Shown: positions 48,001 through 58,654, numbered from the stretch's first letter. The stretch is 64,000 nt of DNA from Oceanicoccus sp. KOV_DT_Chl (GCF_900120175.1 NZ_FQLF01000004.1:336676-400675); one strand, 5' to 3'. Translations and numbers: made by a program. The notes: generated by a model from the sequence alone, not told the origin.

Positions 48001-48340
48001 AGATATGCCTGAAATGTTGAAAGTTAAAAAATCGGCTTTAATGGGCAAATTTAGCACTAAAAAGCACTTAAATTGATCCTTTCCCGCAAGCTGCCTCTCT
48101 AGGATAGACCATAAAAGCTGCGGCTACCGGCGGATTTATTGCTAAAGAATTTAGCCCATCAAAAAAATGGCGCAAGTATAAAGAGTGAGGCCTGTAAATA
48201 CCATAGGTAGTGGCCGCATTTGTTTGATTTGTAAGAGATTTAATTCAATAAAGTGAATGCCCCGGCAATCTTGGGACAACTATATTTAAAAATAACGGCC
48301 AGTCTCAGCTTCATAGCTACCAAGGGGATTCTCAGGGTGT
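48001..48340. other. Intergenic region upstream of nqrA
   Basis: Gene-free; should hold the promoter of the nqr operon. No regulatory motif was recognised. Confidence 0.4.
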
Positions 48341-48367
48341 AAAAAAACCGCCTTGAGACGGTTTTTT
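48341..48367 (-). terminator. Intrinsic terminator of gap
   Basis: AAAAAACCG and CGGTTTTTT flank an 8-nt loop that extends the stem weakly, 28 bp past the gap stop codon, with T-runs on the gap strand. Confidence 0.75.
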
Positions 48368-48394
48368 ATTAACGCTAACTGAACGCGTAAATAC

Positions 48395-49857
48395 TCAGGG
48401 CTCTTTCGGATAGACCCGGTAATCAACACCCGCCATTTGCTCCAATACGCGATGGACCTGACAGCTATAGCCAAACTCATTGTCGTACCAGCAATACATA
48501 ATTACCTGATTACCATTTACTACTGTTGCTTCCGAGTCATAAATACAGGCATGGCGCGAACCCACAAAATCACTGGAAACCACCTCTGGTGAATTGGAAA
48601 AATCAATCTGCTTACGCAATGGCGAATGCAGCGCCACCTGCCGCATATAATCATTAACCTCTTCTACGGTAGTAGATTTCTCCAGTGTTAATTTCAAAAT
48701 CGCCATAGACACATTCGGCGTAGGTACACGAATCGCGTTGCCTGTTAACTTCCCCTTCATAACGGGCAACACTTTAGCTACCGCTTTGGCAGCACCCGTT
48801 GAAGTAATAACCATATTCAATGGCGCTGAACGACCACGGCGATCTGCCTTATGGTAATTATCAATCAGGTTTTGGTCATTGGTATAGGCGTGAACAGTTT
48901 CGATGTGCCCGGAGACAATGCCAAACTTATCGTTCATGGCTTTTAAGGGTGGGGCAATAGCATTAGTCGTACAACTCGCTGCAGAAATAATGCGATCTTC
49001 AGGGCGGATATCGCTGTTATTAATGCCATGCACAATATTAGGGATATCGCTCCCAGGCGCGGTCAGAATAACTTTCGAAACACCAGGACGAAGATGCCGC
49101 GACAAGCCCGCCGCATCTTTAAACATACCGGTGTTATCAATCACGATGGCATTGTTAATACCGTATTCGGTGTAATCCACTTCCTCGGGGAGCCGGCATA
49201 AATGACTTTGACTTCATTGCCGTTAGCAACAAATGAACTGCGCTCTTCATCAACACGAATGGTGCCTTTGAAAGGGCCATGGATAGAATCGCGACGCAGT
49301 AAACTGGCGCGCTTAACCAAATCATTAGCGGCACCACCACGACGTACAACGATAGCCTTTAAACGCAGATTATCGCCGCCACCAGTTTTCTCAATCAGCA
49401 ATCTGGCCATCAACCGGCCAATACGACCAAAACCATACAGCACAACATCTTGTGATGGTCGCGCCGGGGTTTTATCGTCAATTAATTCTTTAACCTGTGA
49501 TTTAACGAAATCCTCAACACTGATACCTTGCTCTCTAGGGCCCTCTTCATACATTACCGCTATACGGCCAGCGTCAATATGAGCAATCCCCAAGTTGAGG
49601 TCTGACAAGGCTTTAATCACTGGAAATGTTTCAAACTCTGAAAGTTCATTGCCCTCAACCACCCGGACCGCGCGGTGCGCCTGCATGATTTCCAAAACCG
49701 ATAGATTGACTAGATTTTGACCATAGATATAGGTTTTAACCCTGCCACGATACAACTTACCAACTAATGGAATCATTCCTTCGGCTAGCGCTTCGCGCTC
49801 TTTCCAGTCTTCAAAGTAATCATCAGGGCGTTTACGGTTGCTGCTATCAGTACTCAC
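48395..49857 (-). CDS. gap: Long-form glyceraldehyde-3-phosphate dehydrogenase, frameshifted
   Basis: About 487 residues across one break, longer than the usual 330 because of an N-terminal helical extension of about 130 residues (YFEDWKEREALAEGMIPLVGKLY). The NAD-binding YGFGRIGRLMARLL follows, then the catalytic-Cys motif SAASCTTNAIAPPLKA and the His region; ETVHAYTNDQNLIDNYHKADRRGR is the phosphate-binding stretch. The break is in GGGG at 49187-49190; one more base joins YAGSP to EEVDYTEYG. It is the nqr-linked, mfd-adjacent form known from Pseudomonas (PA3001 type). Direction (glycolytic or gluconeogenic) is not evident. Confidence 0.88.
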
Positions 49858-50203
49858 TGTCGTATACCTATGTTGGTGTATTTATGTTGGATGTATTTAA
49901 TGTTCTTAAGGACATCTTATTCGGCCAAATATCTAACCACTTCTTTAGTCCCGACCCCGAAAAACGAGCCAGCAAAAAAGGGGCGTATTATGTTCATTCA
50001 CCGAGCCAAGTTCAACTACTGGTCAACCAATTACGGGCAAATTGCCGTAAAAAATGAGCTGCACCCAAGATCCTGACACGTTTCCTAAAAAGCAGTCGCA
50101 CAATGCCGGTGTAAAAGCCCCCTTGGCAAGCTACAATAGCGCCGCCTATTTTTGTCGGCCTATAGCCGGCTTTTAAATACATCGTTAATCACTAAGTAAT
50201 ACT
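49858..50203. other. Divergent intergenic region between gap and mfd
   Basis: Contains a 57-codon open frame (49885-50057, product starting MLDVFNVLKDILFG) without a ribosome-binding site; its status is unclear. Otherwise presumed promoters for gap and mfd. Confidence 0.35.
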
Positions 50204-53200
50204 ATGACCAAGCTTGCTTTGCTCTCCCCTCTTCCTGCAACTACTGGCAGCGATCGTCATCGCTGGGGGAGTCTCTACGGCAGTGCTCCGAGCTTGGCCA
50301 TTGCCAATCAGGCGCAATCATCCAGGCAACTCACGCTGGTCATTTGTAACGACACCGCCAGCGCACTCAGACTGGAACAGGAATTGGCATTTTTTGCGAG
50401 TGACCTGGATATTCTTCATTTCCCTGACTGGGAAACACTGCCTTACGATAATTTCTCACCGCATCAGGATATTATTTCTGAGCGACTCACCACTTTACAT
50501 CGATTATCACAACTGGAACACGGTATTCTGGTTGTTCCAATTTCAACCTTGATGCATCGACTGCTTCCTAGTGATTATTTGCATGCCCATAGCTTGGCCA
50601 TTAATGTCGGCCAGCAATTTAATATCGACAGCATGCGTCTGCAACTGGAAGCCAACGGCTACCGCTGTGTGAATACAGTTTATGAACACGGTGAGTTTGC
50701 CCTGCGCGGTTCGATCATGGATATTTTTCCTATGGGGAGTCCGCACCCTTTCCGGATTGATTTACTTGATGATGAAATAGATACGCTACGCACCTTTGAC
50801 CCCGAAACCCAACGCACCGTCGAACAAGTACAACAAATCAGCCTGCTGCCCGGCAAAGAATTCCCATTGGATGAAGCCGGTATCAAACGCTTTCGTGATC
50901 AATGGCATCAACAGTTTGATGTCGATCACCGGCGCTGCCCGATTTATCAGGATGTCAGCGAGGGTATTGCGCCAGCGGGTATCGAATATTATTTGCCCTT
51001 ATTTTTTCAACAAACCAGCACCTTATTTGATTATTTACCCGCTACCACGATGGTGACCTGCACCGAAGGGTTGGAAGCTGCTGCTGATCAATTCTGGCGC
51101 GACCTGCATCAACGTTTTGAAGATCGCAATATTGATCCACAACGACCACTGTTAAATCCCAGCCAATTATTTATTGCAACCGAGCAACTATTTGCTGCGC
51201 TCAAACAATATCCACGAATTATTTTACATCGCGATGCACTGGAAGCCAAAGCTGGCAATTACAATTTTGATAGCCAGCCGCCGCCGTTCCTAAGCATTAA
51301 CGCACAAGCAGAAAATCCGTTAATCGAACTGGAAAGTTTGATAGCAAATGCTGACGCTCGCATCTTATTTTGTGCCGAAAGTGCCGGCAGAAGAGAATCG
51401 TTGCTGGAGCTTTTACAGCGGCACAATATCAAACCAGCTCTGTTTAATAGCTGGCAGCAGTTTATAGCCAGTGATGAAATGCTAGGTATTACCGTAGGGC
51501 CATTAGAGTCAGGCTTAAAGCTCGATAATATTTTACTGATTGCTGAGCCACAGCTATTTGGCCAGCGTGTGATGCAAAGTCGTCGCCGTCGCAAAATGCA
51601 GGACAACAGCGATGCAGTCATCAAAAACCTCACCGAATTACGATTGGGCGCTCCAGTTGTACATATTGACCACGGCGTTGGACGCTATCGCGGTTTACAA
51701 AGTATTGGCATTGACGGTGAAGAGACTGAATTCCTGACACTGGAATATGCAGACGGCGCAAAATTGTACGTCCCCGTCGCCTCACTCCATTTAATCAGTC
51801 GCTATAGTGGCGCCGATGAAGAGATGGCACCACTGCATCGCTTGGGAAGCGACAAGTGGCAAAAAGCCAAACGTAAAGCCGCAGAAAAAATACGCGATGT
51901 AGCCGCCGAGCTACTGGATATCTATGCACGCAGGGCCGCCAGACCCGGGCAAAAACTGGTGGTTCCCGAGCAAGCCTATCAAAAGTTTGCCGCGGGCTTT
52001 CCCTTTGAAGAAACGCCGGATCAAGAAACAGCTATCACTGCAGTACTGGCAGACATGCAAAACACAACAGCAACGGATCGCCTGGTCTGTGGCGATGTGG
52101 GTTTTGGTAAAACGGAAGTTGCCATGCGCGCGGCATTTGTTGCCGCACACAACAGCAAACAAGTCGCTATTTTAGTACCCACAACATTACTGGCTCAGCA
52201 GCACTATGAATCCTTTAAGGATCGATTTGCTGACTGGCCGGTAACTATTGATGTGCTATCCCGCTTTCGGTCAGTCAAAGAACAGGAGCAAATACTTGCT
52301 AAAGTGGCCAGCGGTAAAGTAGATATTTTAATCGGCACCCACAAACTGCTGCAAAAAGATGTAAAGTACCATGATCTCGGCTTATTAATTATCGATGAAG
52401 AGCACCGCTTCGGAGTACGCCAAAAAGAACAGCTAAAGTCCCTGCGCGCCGAAGTCGACATTCTCACCTTAACCGCAACACCTATCCCCAGAACGCTAAA
52501 CATGGCAATGTCGGGAATGCGCGACTTATCCATTATTGCCACCCCACCGGCCAGACGACTCTCGGTCAAAACCTTTGTTCGAGAGTGGGATAATGGTGTA
52601 ATAAAAGAAGCCATACTGCGAGAAATATTGCGCGGCGGTCAGGTGTATTACCTGCACAATGAGGTTAAAACTATCGAGCAGTCTGCTCGGGAACTAAAAG
52701 CGTTAATACCCGAATTACGTATTGGCATCGGTCACGGGCAAATGCCGGAGCGGCAACTTGAGCAAGTGATGTCGGATTTTTATCACAAACGTTTTAACCT
52801 ATTGTTATGTACCACCATCATTGAAACCGGTATCGATATCCCTAGCGCCAACACCATCATTATCGACCGCGCTGATAAATTTGGCTTAGCGCAATTACAC
52901 CAATTGCGTGGACGCGTCGGCCGCTCTCACCATCAAGCCTATGCCTACCTGCTTACACCCGGCGTAAAGAACATGACTCGTGATGCGGAAAAACGCCTGG
53001 AGGCCATCAGTCAGGCGGAAGATTTAGGCTCGGGATTCACCCTGGCTACTCACGACCTGGAAATACGTGGTGCGGGAGAACTATTAGGCGATGACCAAAG
53101 CGGGCAAATTCATAGCATCGGCTTTACCCTCTATATGGAAATGCTCGAACGCGCAGTTAACGCAATCAAACAAGGTAAAACGATCGATCTGGAACAATCA

Positions 53201-53671
53201 TTTGATACCAGTAGTGAAGTTAACCTGCGCTTACCCGCGCTAATCCCCGACGACTACTTACCCGATGTACACACACGGCTGATTCTTTATAAGCGCATCG
53301 CCAGCGCTGAAAACAACAACGATTTACGTGAGCTACAAGTTGAAATGATCGACCGCTTCGGCTTGTTACCGGACCCGGTGAAAAATTTGTTTCGCGCCAC
53401 ACAAATTAAACTGCAAGCACAGCAGATCGGGATCAAGAAAGTAGAAGCATCGGCCGCAGGCGGCAAGTTAGAATTCGCCGACAATACCCAGGTTGAACCC
53501 ATTGCGCTGGTAAAGCTGGTACAAACACAATCAAAAACCTATCAACTGGCCGGCGCTACCGCCTTGAAATTTAGTGAAGCCCTGGAAGATAGAGAACTAC
53601 GCTTTAGTTTTGTTGAGGACTTAATCAACAAGCTGACGCCGGTTGACCCACTAATTCAGTCGCAAAACTAG
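50204..53671 (+). CDS. mfd: Transcription-repair coupling factor
   Basis: 1,155 residues, full length. UvrB-like domains about 1-330 (DWETLPYDNFSPHQDIISERL), RNA-polymerase-interacting CarD-like domain about 480-550 (GAPVVHIDHGVGRYRGL), the translocase about 600-950 with Walker A CGDVGFGKTEVAMRA, DEEH in IIDEEHRFGVRQKE and the QLRGRVGRS motif, and a C-terminal TRCF domain. It removes RNA polymerase stalled at lesions and recruits UvrA; uvrC is also in this window. Divergent from gap. Confidence 0.97.
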   Translation: MTKLALLSPLPATTGSDRHRWGSLYGSAPSLAIANQAQSSRQLTLVICNDTASALRLEQELAFFASDLDILHFPDWETLPYDNFSPHQDIISERLTTLHRLSQLEHGILVVPISTLMHRLLPSDYLHAHSLAINVGQQFNIDSMRLQLEANGYRCVNTVYEHGEFALRGSIMDIFPMGSPHPFRIDLLDDEIDTLRTFDPETQRTVEQVQQISLLPGKEFPLDEAGIKRFRDQWHQQFDVDHRRCPIYQDVSEGIAPAGIEYYLPLFFQQTSTLFDYLPATTMVTCTEGLEAAADQFWRDLHQRFEDRNIDPQRPLLNPSQLFIATEQLFAALKQYPRIILHRDALEAKAGNYNFDSQPPPFLSINAQAENPLIELESLIANADARILFCAESAGRRESLLELLQRHNIKPALFNSWQQFIASDEMLGITVGPLESGLKLDNILLIAEPQLFGQRVMQSRRRRKMQDNSDAVIKNLTELRLGAPVVHIDHGVGRYRGLQSIGIDGEETEFLTLEYADGAKLYVPVASLHLISRYSGADEEMAPLHRLGSDKWQKAKRKAAEKIRDVAAELLDIYARRAARPGQKLVVPEQAYQKFAAGFPFEETPDQETAITAVLADMQNTTATDRLVCGDVGFGKTEVAMRAAFVAAHNSKQVAILVPTTLLAQQHYESFKDRFADWPVTIDVLSRFRSVKEQEQILAKVASGKVDILIGTHKLLQKDVKYHDLGLLIIDEEHRFGVRQKEQLKSLRAEVDILTLTATPIPRTLNMAMSGMRDLSIIATPPARRLSVKTFVREWDNGVIKEAILREILRGGQVYYLHNEVKTIEQSARELKALIPELRIGIGHGQMPERQLEQVMSDFYHKRFNLLLCTTIIETGIDIPSANTIIIDRADKFGLAQLHQLRGRVGRSHHQAYAYLLTPGVKNMTRDAEKRLEAISQAEDLGSGFTLATHDLEIRGAGELLGDDQSGQIHSIGFTLYMEMLERAVNAIKQGKTIDLEQSFDTSSEVNLRLPALIPDDYLPDVHTRLILYKRIASAENNNDLRELQVEMIDRFGLLPDPVKNLFRATQIKLQAQQIGIKKVEASAAGGKLEFADNTQVEPIALVKLVQTQSKTYQLAGATALKFSEALEDRELRFSFVEDLINKLTPVDPLIQSQN

Positions 53672-53704
53672 CCTGTGATAACCAGAGTACATTACACTTA
53701 GCCC

Positions 53705-54736
53705 ATGAAAACAATATCCTACATAGTTTTGGTAATCTCGTTTCTCGGTAATGCCTTGAGCATACAGGCACAGCCATCTGTGGAAGTCGACATCCCCAAG
53801 TGGTATCAGATTGAGGTGCTGATCTTTGCGTATCAACGGGACAACAGCCAGCAAGAACTATGGCCACAGGAGCTTGGGCTAAAATACCCGCAGCGTATTC
53901 TGCAACTTAAACAAGCCACTGCCAATCAGGTCATCATTAATGAACCAATACCGCCTATGGTGTCTGTTTTTGATAGGACCTTCAGTGAAGATACTACGCC
54001 AGCAGATGCAACTATCACTGAAAGCGACGTGCCAGCAAACGAGCCTGTGGTCGACAACAACAAACAGCTCTTAAATGATAGTGAGTCGACAGTTTTACCG
54101 GTGATGACGGTCGAACTGGAGGAACAGCCTTTTACTCTGCTAGCTAAAGAGGAAATGACCTTTCAAACTATTGCTAAGCGGCTGGCAGCCCAGCGCAATA
54201 TTCGTCAGCTATTTCATGCGGCCTGGCGACAACCCATTCGTGAACGTGACACAGCAGAAAGTATTTTAATACGTGGCGGCGATCAATATGATAATCACTT
54301 TGAACTGGAAGGCTCCCTTAGCATTGGCCTGGAACGCTATCTGCATATTAGTACTGATTTATGGCTGAGCAACTTTGTCAGCAATGCCGGTTTGGATAAA
54401 ACCCCTTGGCCTGTATTACCGCCGATACCAATAACATCCAAAGCCGTTACGTCTTCGCTAACGCCCTCGGGCGACCCATTTCTCAATAGCGCGCAAAATA
54501 ATTTATTTAGCGATCAAACCTTTAGCTTTGATAATCCCTTTATCGATACCGCCGGTAATCTGTTTTCAGTAGCAGAAACTATTACGCTGCGTCAGGAACG
54601 TCGCATGCGTAGCCAAGAGCTGCATTATATCGATCACCCACTAATGGGTTTACTGGTGCGAATTACACCCTACGAAAAACCCTTATCAGCAGAAACGCCG
54701 CTACCCACTACCAATATCAGCGAGCAGCAAAATTAA
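53705..54736 (+). CDS. CsiV-family periplasmic protein
   Basis: 343 residues, signal peptide ending AQA; WYQIEVLIFAYQRDN near the N-terminus and a C-terminal beta part with DQYDNHFELEGSLSIGLERYLHISTDLWLS and LHYIDHPLMGLLVRITPYE, the pattern of CsiV proteins, which help the CrvA/peptidoglycan or LpoA-type systems in relatives. Role here inferred only. Starts 33 bp after mfd, likely co-transcribed, as in Pseudomonas. Confidence 0.8.
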   Translation: MKTISYIVLVISFLGNALSIQAQPSVEVDIPKWYQIEVLIFAYQRDNSQQELWPQELGLKYPQRILQLKQATANQVIINEPIPPMVSVFDRTFSEDTTPADATITESDVPANEPVVDNNKQLLNDSESTVLPVMTVELEEQPFTLLAKEEMTFQTIAKRLAAQRNIRQLFHAAWRQPIRERDTAESILIRGGDQYDNHFELEGSLSIGLERYLHISTDLWLSNFVSNAGLDKTPWPVLPPIPITSKAVTSSLTPSGDPFLNSAQNNLFSDQTFSFDNPFIDTAGNLFSVAETITLRQERRMRSQELHYIDHPLMGLLVRITPYEKPLSAETPLPTTNISEQQN

Positions 54737-54755
54737 ACCGCTGCCAACAGCGCCC

Positions 54756-55463
54756 TTACCTGCCCATGCCTGACGCTATCACCCGATGAATATCATCCAT
54801 AGTGATTAGGGTTGAACTGCGTCCAGCGGCAGGATTAACCACCAGACAAATACTGGCATAATCGATACCTAACTCTCTGGCCAACACCGCCTCCGGCATT
54901 GCTGTCATCCCGACAATATCGCAACCATCTCGCTCCAGGCGATTAATTTCCGCGGCTGTTTCCAGGCGCGGGCCCTGGGTGACCGCATAAACCGCTTTAT
55001 CGCTTACCGCCAAACCAATATGTTCAGCTGCAGATAGCAATGCCTGACGCAATGACGCTGAATAAGGGTAACTAAAGTCCACATGCTCCAGCGCAGCCGC
55101 TTGATCACCAATGGCAACACCATCAAAAAAAGTATGCTCACGGTCGTAACTGTAATCCACAAGCTGATCCGGAATAACTATGGCTCCCGCAGGCATCGAT
55201 GGATGAATACCACCCACCGCATTAACCGCAAGCACCCTATCCACCCCTAACTGCTTTAACGCCCACAGGTTGGCTCGATAATTGACTTTATGTGGCGGAA
55301 TTCGATGCGGACTACCGTGACGCGCAAGAAAAACTACATCACGACCATTTAGCTGGGTTTGAATAATGGCTGCAGACGTTTCGCCATAAGGGGTAAGCCG
55401 CTCGCCTACGGTTGCGCCCTGTTGAAAGTCGTTAAGACCGGTACCACCAATAATCGCCAACAT
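54756..55463 (-). CDS. S-methyl-5'-thioinosine/thioadenosine phosphorylase family protein
   Basis: 235 residues of the PNP/MTAP family: GGTGLNDFQ, RHGSPHRIPPHKVNYRANLWALK, VNAVGGIHPSM, VTQGPRLETAAEI and DIVGMTAMPEAVLARE. Cleaves a methylthio-nucleoside with phosphate in methionine salvage. The Pseudomonas gene in this position acts on methylthioinosine; the same is inferred here, but methylthioadenosine is not excluded. Confidence 0.88.
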   Translation of the reverse strand: MLAIIGGTGLNDFQQGATVGERLTPYGETSAAIIQTQLNGRDVVFLARHGSPHRIPPHKVNYRANLWALKQLGVDRVLAVNAVGGIHPSMPAGAIVIPDQLVDYSYDREHTFFDGVAIGDQAAALEHVDFSYPYSASLRQALLSAAEHIGLAVSDKAVYAVTQGPRLETAAEINRLERDGCDIVGMTAMPEAVLARELGIDYASICLVVNPAAGRSSTLITMDDIHRVIASGMGR

Positions 55464-55546
55464 TCAGATTAACCTTTCATTCAACTGTAATTTAATCCCA
55501 ACGGCACACGATTATATTGCGCCACAATCGCTTTCATCCAGGCTGA

Positions 55547-56644
55547 CTATTGAGAGGAAGCTAAATGGATAGCATCTGGTACTTTTAGAGTTGTTGTTGG
55601 ATAGGCCACATCAGCTTCGTGATGAAAGATGATATCCAGTATTTCTAACAACACCCGCTGTTTTACTTGGTGGTACTCCACCCAATTGGTTGTCTTGGTA
55701 AAAGTGTAAATAAAGAACTCCAATGAAGAGGGGGCGAAGCTATTAAAATTTACGATCAAGGTTTGCTCATGATCAATATCTTCATGCTGTTCTAATAACG
55801 TTTTAACATCGGCAACAATGGCTTTTACTTTGCTGGCATCGTCATAGCGCACACCGATCTTTTCATAAATACGGCGATTATGCATACGCGAAGGGTTTTC
55901 AACAGAAATATGACTAAATACTGAATTCGGCACATACAAGGGCCGCTTATCAAAGGTTCTGATTCTGGTCTGACGCCAGCCAATATGTTCGACCGTGCCC
56001 TCAATTTCCTTATCCGGAGAACGCACCCAATCACCAACCGCAAACGGCCGATCAAGATAGACCATTAACCCACCAAAAAAGTTGGCCAGTAAATCCTTGG
56101 CAGCAAAACCAACGGCGATACCGCCTACCCCACCAAAGGCGAGGACACCTGATACGCTGTAACCCATGGTTTGCAGTATCACCAATGCAGATGTAATGAC
56201 TACAGCAGCGCGCACTAATTTCCCCAGTGCAAGTACCGTGGTTTCATCCACCGGTTCATCGTATTCAGAGGAGATTAAACGCCTTTCAACCTGGTAAATT
56301 ACCCGAATTAAAAACCACGCTAATAATGCCACCACTAACAAAGAGCGAACATTGCCGAACATCTGAAACACAACGGCATCAGAGCTGTCGATCAACACCT
56401 GAGCGACCAAACTAAAACCGAATAACCACACCATAAATCCTGCAGGCTTTTTGGCCGCTTCGAGCAAAGCATCGTCCCACAGGTTGTGGGTCTTATTAAG
56501 TTGAACGTCTAACTTCTTAAAAGCCAACCCCAGCAGATAATGAGCAAGCAGGGTTGCCAAAACCAGACTAAAAACCTCCCACAACCAGGGATAAGCGGAT
56601 ATATCAACGCCAAAATACGTTTGACCTGCCAACGACTCACTCAT
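55547..56644 (-). CDS. MscS-family mechanosensitive ion channel
   Basis: 365 residues: four to five membrane helices, then the MscS domain with the pore helix GVGGIAVGFAAKDLLANFFGGLMVYLDRPFAVGDWV and a C-terminal cytoplasmic cage (PNSVFSHISVENPSRMHNRRIYEKIGVRYDD). Similar to the YbdG/YnaI mini-conductance group. Opens under membrane tension to release solutes. Single gene. Confidence 0.9.
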   Translation of the reverse strand: MSESLAGQTYFGVDISAYPWLWEVFSLVLATLLAHYLLGLAFKKLDVQLNKTHNLWDDALLEAAKKPAGFMVWLFGFSLVAQVLIDSSDAVVFQMFGNVRSLLVVALLAWFLIRVIYQVERRLISSEYDEPVDETTVLALGKLVRAAVVITSALVILQTMGYSVSGVLAFGGVGGIAVGFAAKDLLANFFGGLMVYLDRPFAVGDWVRSPDKEIEGTVEHIGWRQTRIRTFDKRPLYVPNSVFSHISVENPSRMHNRRIYEKIGVRYDDASKVKAIVADVKTLLEQHEDIDHEQTLIVNFNSFAPSSLEFFIYTFTKTTNWVEYHQVKQRVLLEILDIIFHHEADVAYPTTTLKVPDAIHLASSQ

Positions 56645-56966
56645 ATTACGCTTCTCTAAAATGCTAATTGGTCACCCTCTGTCGATAGGCGCCATGAATT
56701 ACACTCATTTTGAACTGAACAAGCCATAAGTTATACAAATTTATCTCGAACAACCCAATTCTTATATTAAAACCCTATAAAAAACCCTTTATAAAACATG
56801 GACTGCAATTTTACAAATCATAAGCTATTGAAACGCTGGAATATTTCATAACAGTAAAAAATATCGATCACTAATACGACTTAATAACAATTAAAACTAC
56901 GAGGCTGGACAGCAGGTTTTTACGTGTTATTTTGAACTTAAGCGATTAATAAATAGGGGCGTTGTA
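56645..56966. other. AT-rich intergenic region
   Basis: 322 bp without a gene; runs of A and T and a partial direct repeat CCCTATAAA / CCCTTTATAAA. Presumably promoters of the divergent MscS and 56967 genes. Confidence 0.4.
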
Positions 56967-57287
56967 ATGAAGAGCACTATTCCACAAATCGGTAATTGGT
57001 ATAGAGAAATTCAGCAAGGTTTAATGTTCGAAGTGGTTGCAGTTGACGACAGCGCACAAACGATTGAAACCCAATTTATCGATGGTGCTATCACGGAATT
57101 TGACTTTGATAGCTGGCGTGAAATGCTATTGGAAGAAGTCGAAGAACCCGAAGATTGGCGCAATGCTTATGAGCTCAGCAGCGAAGATTACGCCAACGCC
57201 GATGATACTTTTTATCCGGAAGACTGGAGCGGACCACTGGAAATGATCGAAACAGACATCGTTAATGGTATGTACGACGATTTCTAA
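56967..57287 (+). CDS. Conserved acidic hypothetical protein (DUF6763-like)
   Basis: 106 residues, very acidic: PQIGNWYREIQQGLMFEVVAVDDSAQTIETQFIDGAITEFDFDSWREM, then repeated Glu/Asp-rich WRNAYELSSEDYANADDTFYPEDWSGPLE. Small family widespread in related bacteria, possibly an RNA-polymerase- or nucleic-acid-mimic type because of its charge; function not known. Confidence 0.6.
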   Translation: MKSTIPQIGNWYREIQQGLMFEVVAVDDSAQTIETQFIDGAITEFDFDSWREMLLEEVEEPEDWRNAYELSSEDYANADDTFYPEDWSGPLEMIETDIVNGMYDDF

Positions 57288-57489
57288 TAGACCCGCACCT
57301 AAATAATGCATCAATCCAGGCGCTGCTGACCAGCGCACAGTGCTAGCCATCTCACCTCTTAATGGCAATCACCCTTACCCATTTTTCTCAAGTAGCAGCG
57401 TACAACGCACCCTTCCCGCATTCCCGGCCCGTAAATTAATCCGCTACCAAAGATATAAACTGTACAAAAAACTTGCAGCACACCCTTTA

Positions 57490-57505
57490 CTGTATATAAT
57501 CACAG
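57490..57505 (+). promoter_or_regulatory. SOS box 1 (LexA operator) of lexA
   Basis: CTGTATATAATCACAG: CTGT-N8-ACAG, the LexA half-site pattern, upstream of lexA. Confidence 0.9.
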
Positions 57506-57507
57506 AA

Positions 57508-57523
57508 CTGTATATAAAAACAG
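57508..57523 (+). promoter_or_regulatory. SOS box 2 (LexA operator) of lexA
   Basis: CTGTATATAAAAACAG: CTGT-N8-ACAG, 2 bp after box 1. The pair forms a tandem operator for autorepression, as in E. coli lexA. Confidence 0.9.
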
Positions 57524-57568
57524 ATCGCACTAGCTAGCTTCAAGCGATGACACAGACCAAGGGAATTC

Positions 57569-58176
57569 ATGATGACCAAGCTTACCCCCCGACAAGCAGA
57601 AGTACTTGCCCTAATCAAAAGTAATATCGAAGATACTGGCTTCCCGCCAACGCGCGCCGATATTGCCCGTCAGCTAGGGTTTAAATCTGCCAATGCCGCA
57701 GAAGAACACCTAAAGGCATTGGCTCGCAAAGGCGCAATCGAAATGATTCCGGTGCATCAAGAGGCATACGCATTCCCGATGACGAGCACGCAGGCATTCC
57801 AATCGTTGGCCGAGTTGCCGCTGGCAGCCCTATCCTGGCGCAAGAACATATTGAAGACTATTGTGAAATGCCCCCCTCTTTCTTTAGTCCCCGCGCGGAT
57901 TATTTTCTTCGAGTCAGTGGTGACAGCATGATCGATATTGGCATTTTTGATGATGACCTATTGGCCGTGCACAAAACGTCCACAGCGAATAATGGCGAAA
58001 TTATTGTCGCTCGAATTGATGATGAAGTGACCGTAAAGCGTTTAAAGACCACACGCAGCAAACATCAAATCCTGCTGCTACCGGAAAATCAGGATTACCA
58101 ACCAATCGAAGTGGATCTACGCCATCAGGATTTTGCCATTGAAGGCCTAAGCGTTGGCGTAGTAAGGCGACAGTAA
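57569..58176 (+). CDS. lexA: SOS-response repressor LexA, frameshifted
   Basis: About 203 residues across one break. N-terminal winged helix ([48 protein letters not shown]); after EMIP the other frame gives [28 protein letters not shown] with the Ala-Gly cleavage bond, the catalytic Ser in [11 protein letters not shown] and Lys in VTVKRLK. The break is near CCGG at 57749-57752; one base restores the frame. Two ATGs abut; the second is equally likely. Two SOS boxes precede it. No sulA follows. A perfect 22-bp palindromic terminator follows. Confidence 0.92.
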
Positions 58177-58181
58177 AATTA

Positions 58182-58228
58182 CTCCAGGCAATAAAAAAGC
58201 CCCGTAGGGGCTTTTTTATTGCCTGGAG
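58182..58228. terminator. Bidirectional intrinsic terminator between lexA and 58261 gene
   Basis: A perfect 22-bp inverted repeat, CTCCAGGCAATAAAAAAGCC plus two C (58182-58203) with its complement (58207-58228) and a 3-nt loop; T-runs on both strands serve the convergent lexA and 58261-58515 genes. Confidence 0.92.
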
Positions 58229-58260
58229 CACGATCATTGCGAACAGCCGAACCTTCAAAT

Positions 58261-58515
58261 TCAATGCAAGGTATGGGTTATTTCTTCTTCAACAATAGCA
58301 TCATCCTCTAATGTTTCTTCAGTAATATGCGCGGCAGCTTGAATTCCTGCCTGGATCATCACTTTAGCGACATCCAGCCCTGCATCCCCCATATACGCCT
58401 TTGATTCATCAGAAAAACGAATATTCACCAATGGCTCACTGCCATCTTCGTCAGATCGCTTTAATACAATTTCTCCGCTAGGGAGCTCAATAATTTCTAA
58501 AAATGATGACGACAC
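58261..58515 (-). CDS. Conserved hypothetical protein, small acidic
   Basis: 84 residues: FLEIIELPSGEIVLKRSDEDGSEPLVNIRFSDESKAYMGDAGLDVAKVMIQAGIQAAAHI, a short beta-hairpin then helix; C-terminal EEEITHTLH. Resembles small proteins found beside topA in Pseudomonas. Function unknown. Converges on lexA. Confidence 0.65.
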   Translation of the reverse strand: MSSSFLEIIELPSGEIVLKRSDEDGSEPLVNIRFSDESKAYMGDAGLDVAKVMIQAGIQAAAHITEETLEDDAIVEEEITHTLH

Positions 58516-58654
58516 TGATATTCCTGTTACAACGTGTAAAACTAATAGCGGATATTCTAACAGCTGCCAGCAATACTAGTGAATAAACTCAGTCAATATT
58601 GAGTAATATTAACGATTCAGGCAGATATCAGCATGCAGCAACTAAATAAATCCA

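Noticed and set aside
49885..50057. 57-codon open frame between gap and mfd
   Set aside because: Product looks somewhat protein-like but there is no ribosome-binding site and no recognised family; noted in the intergenic entry only.
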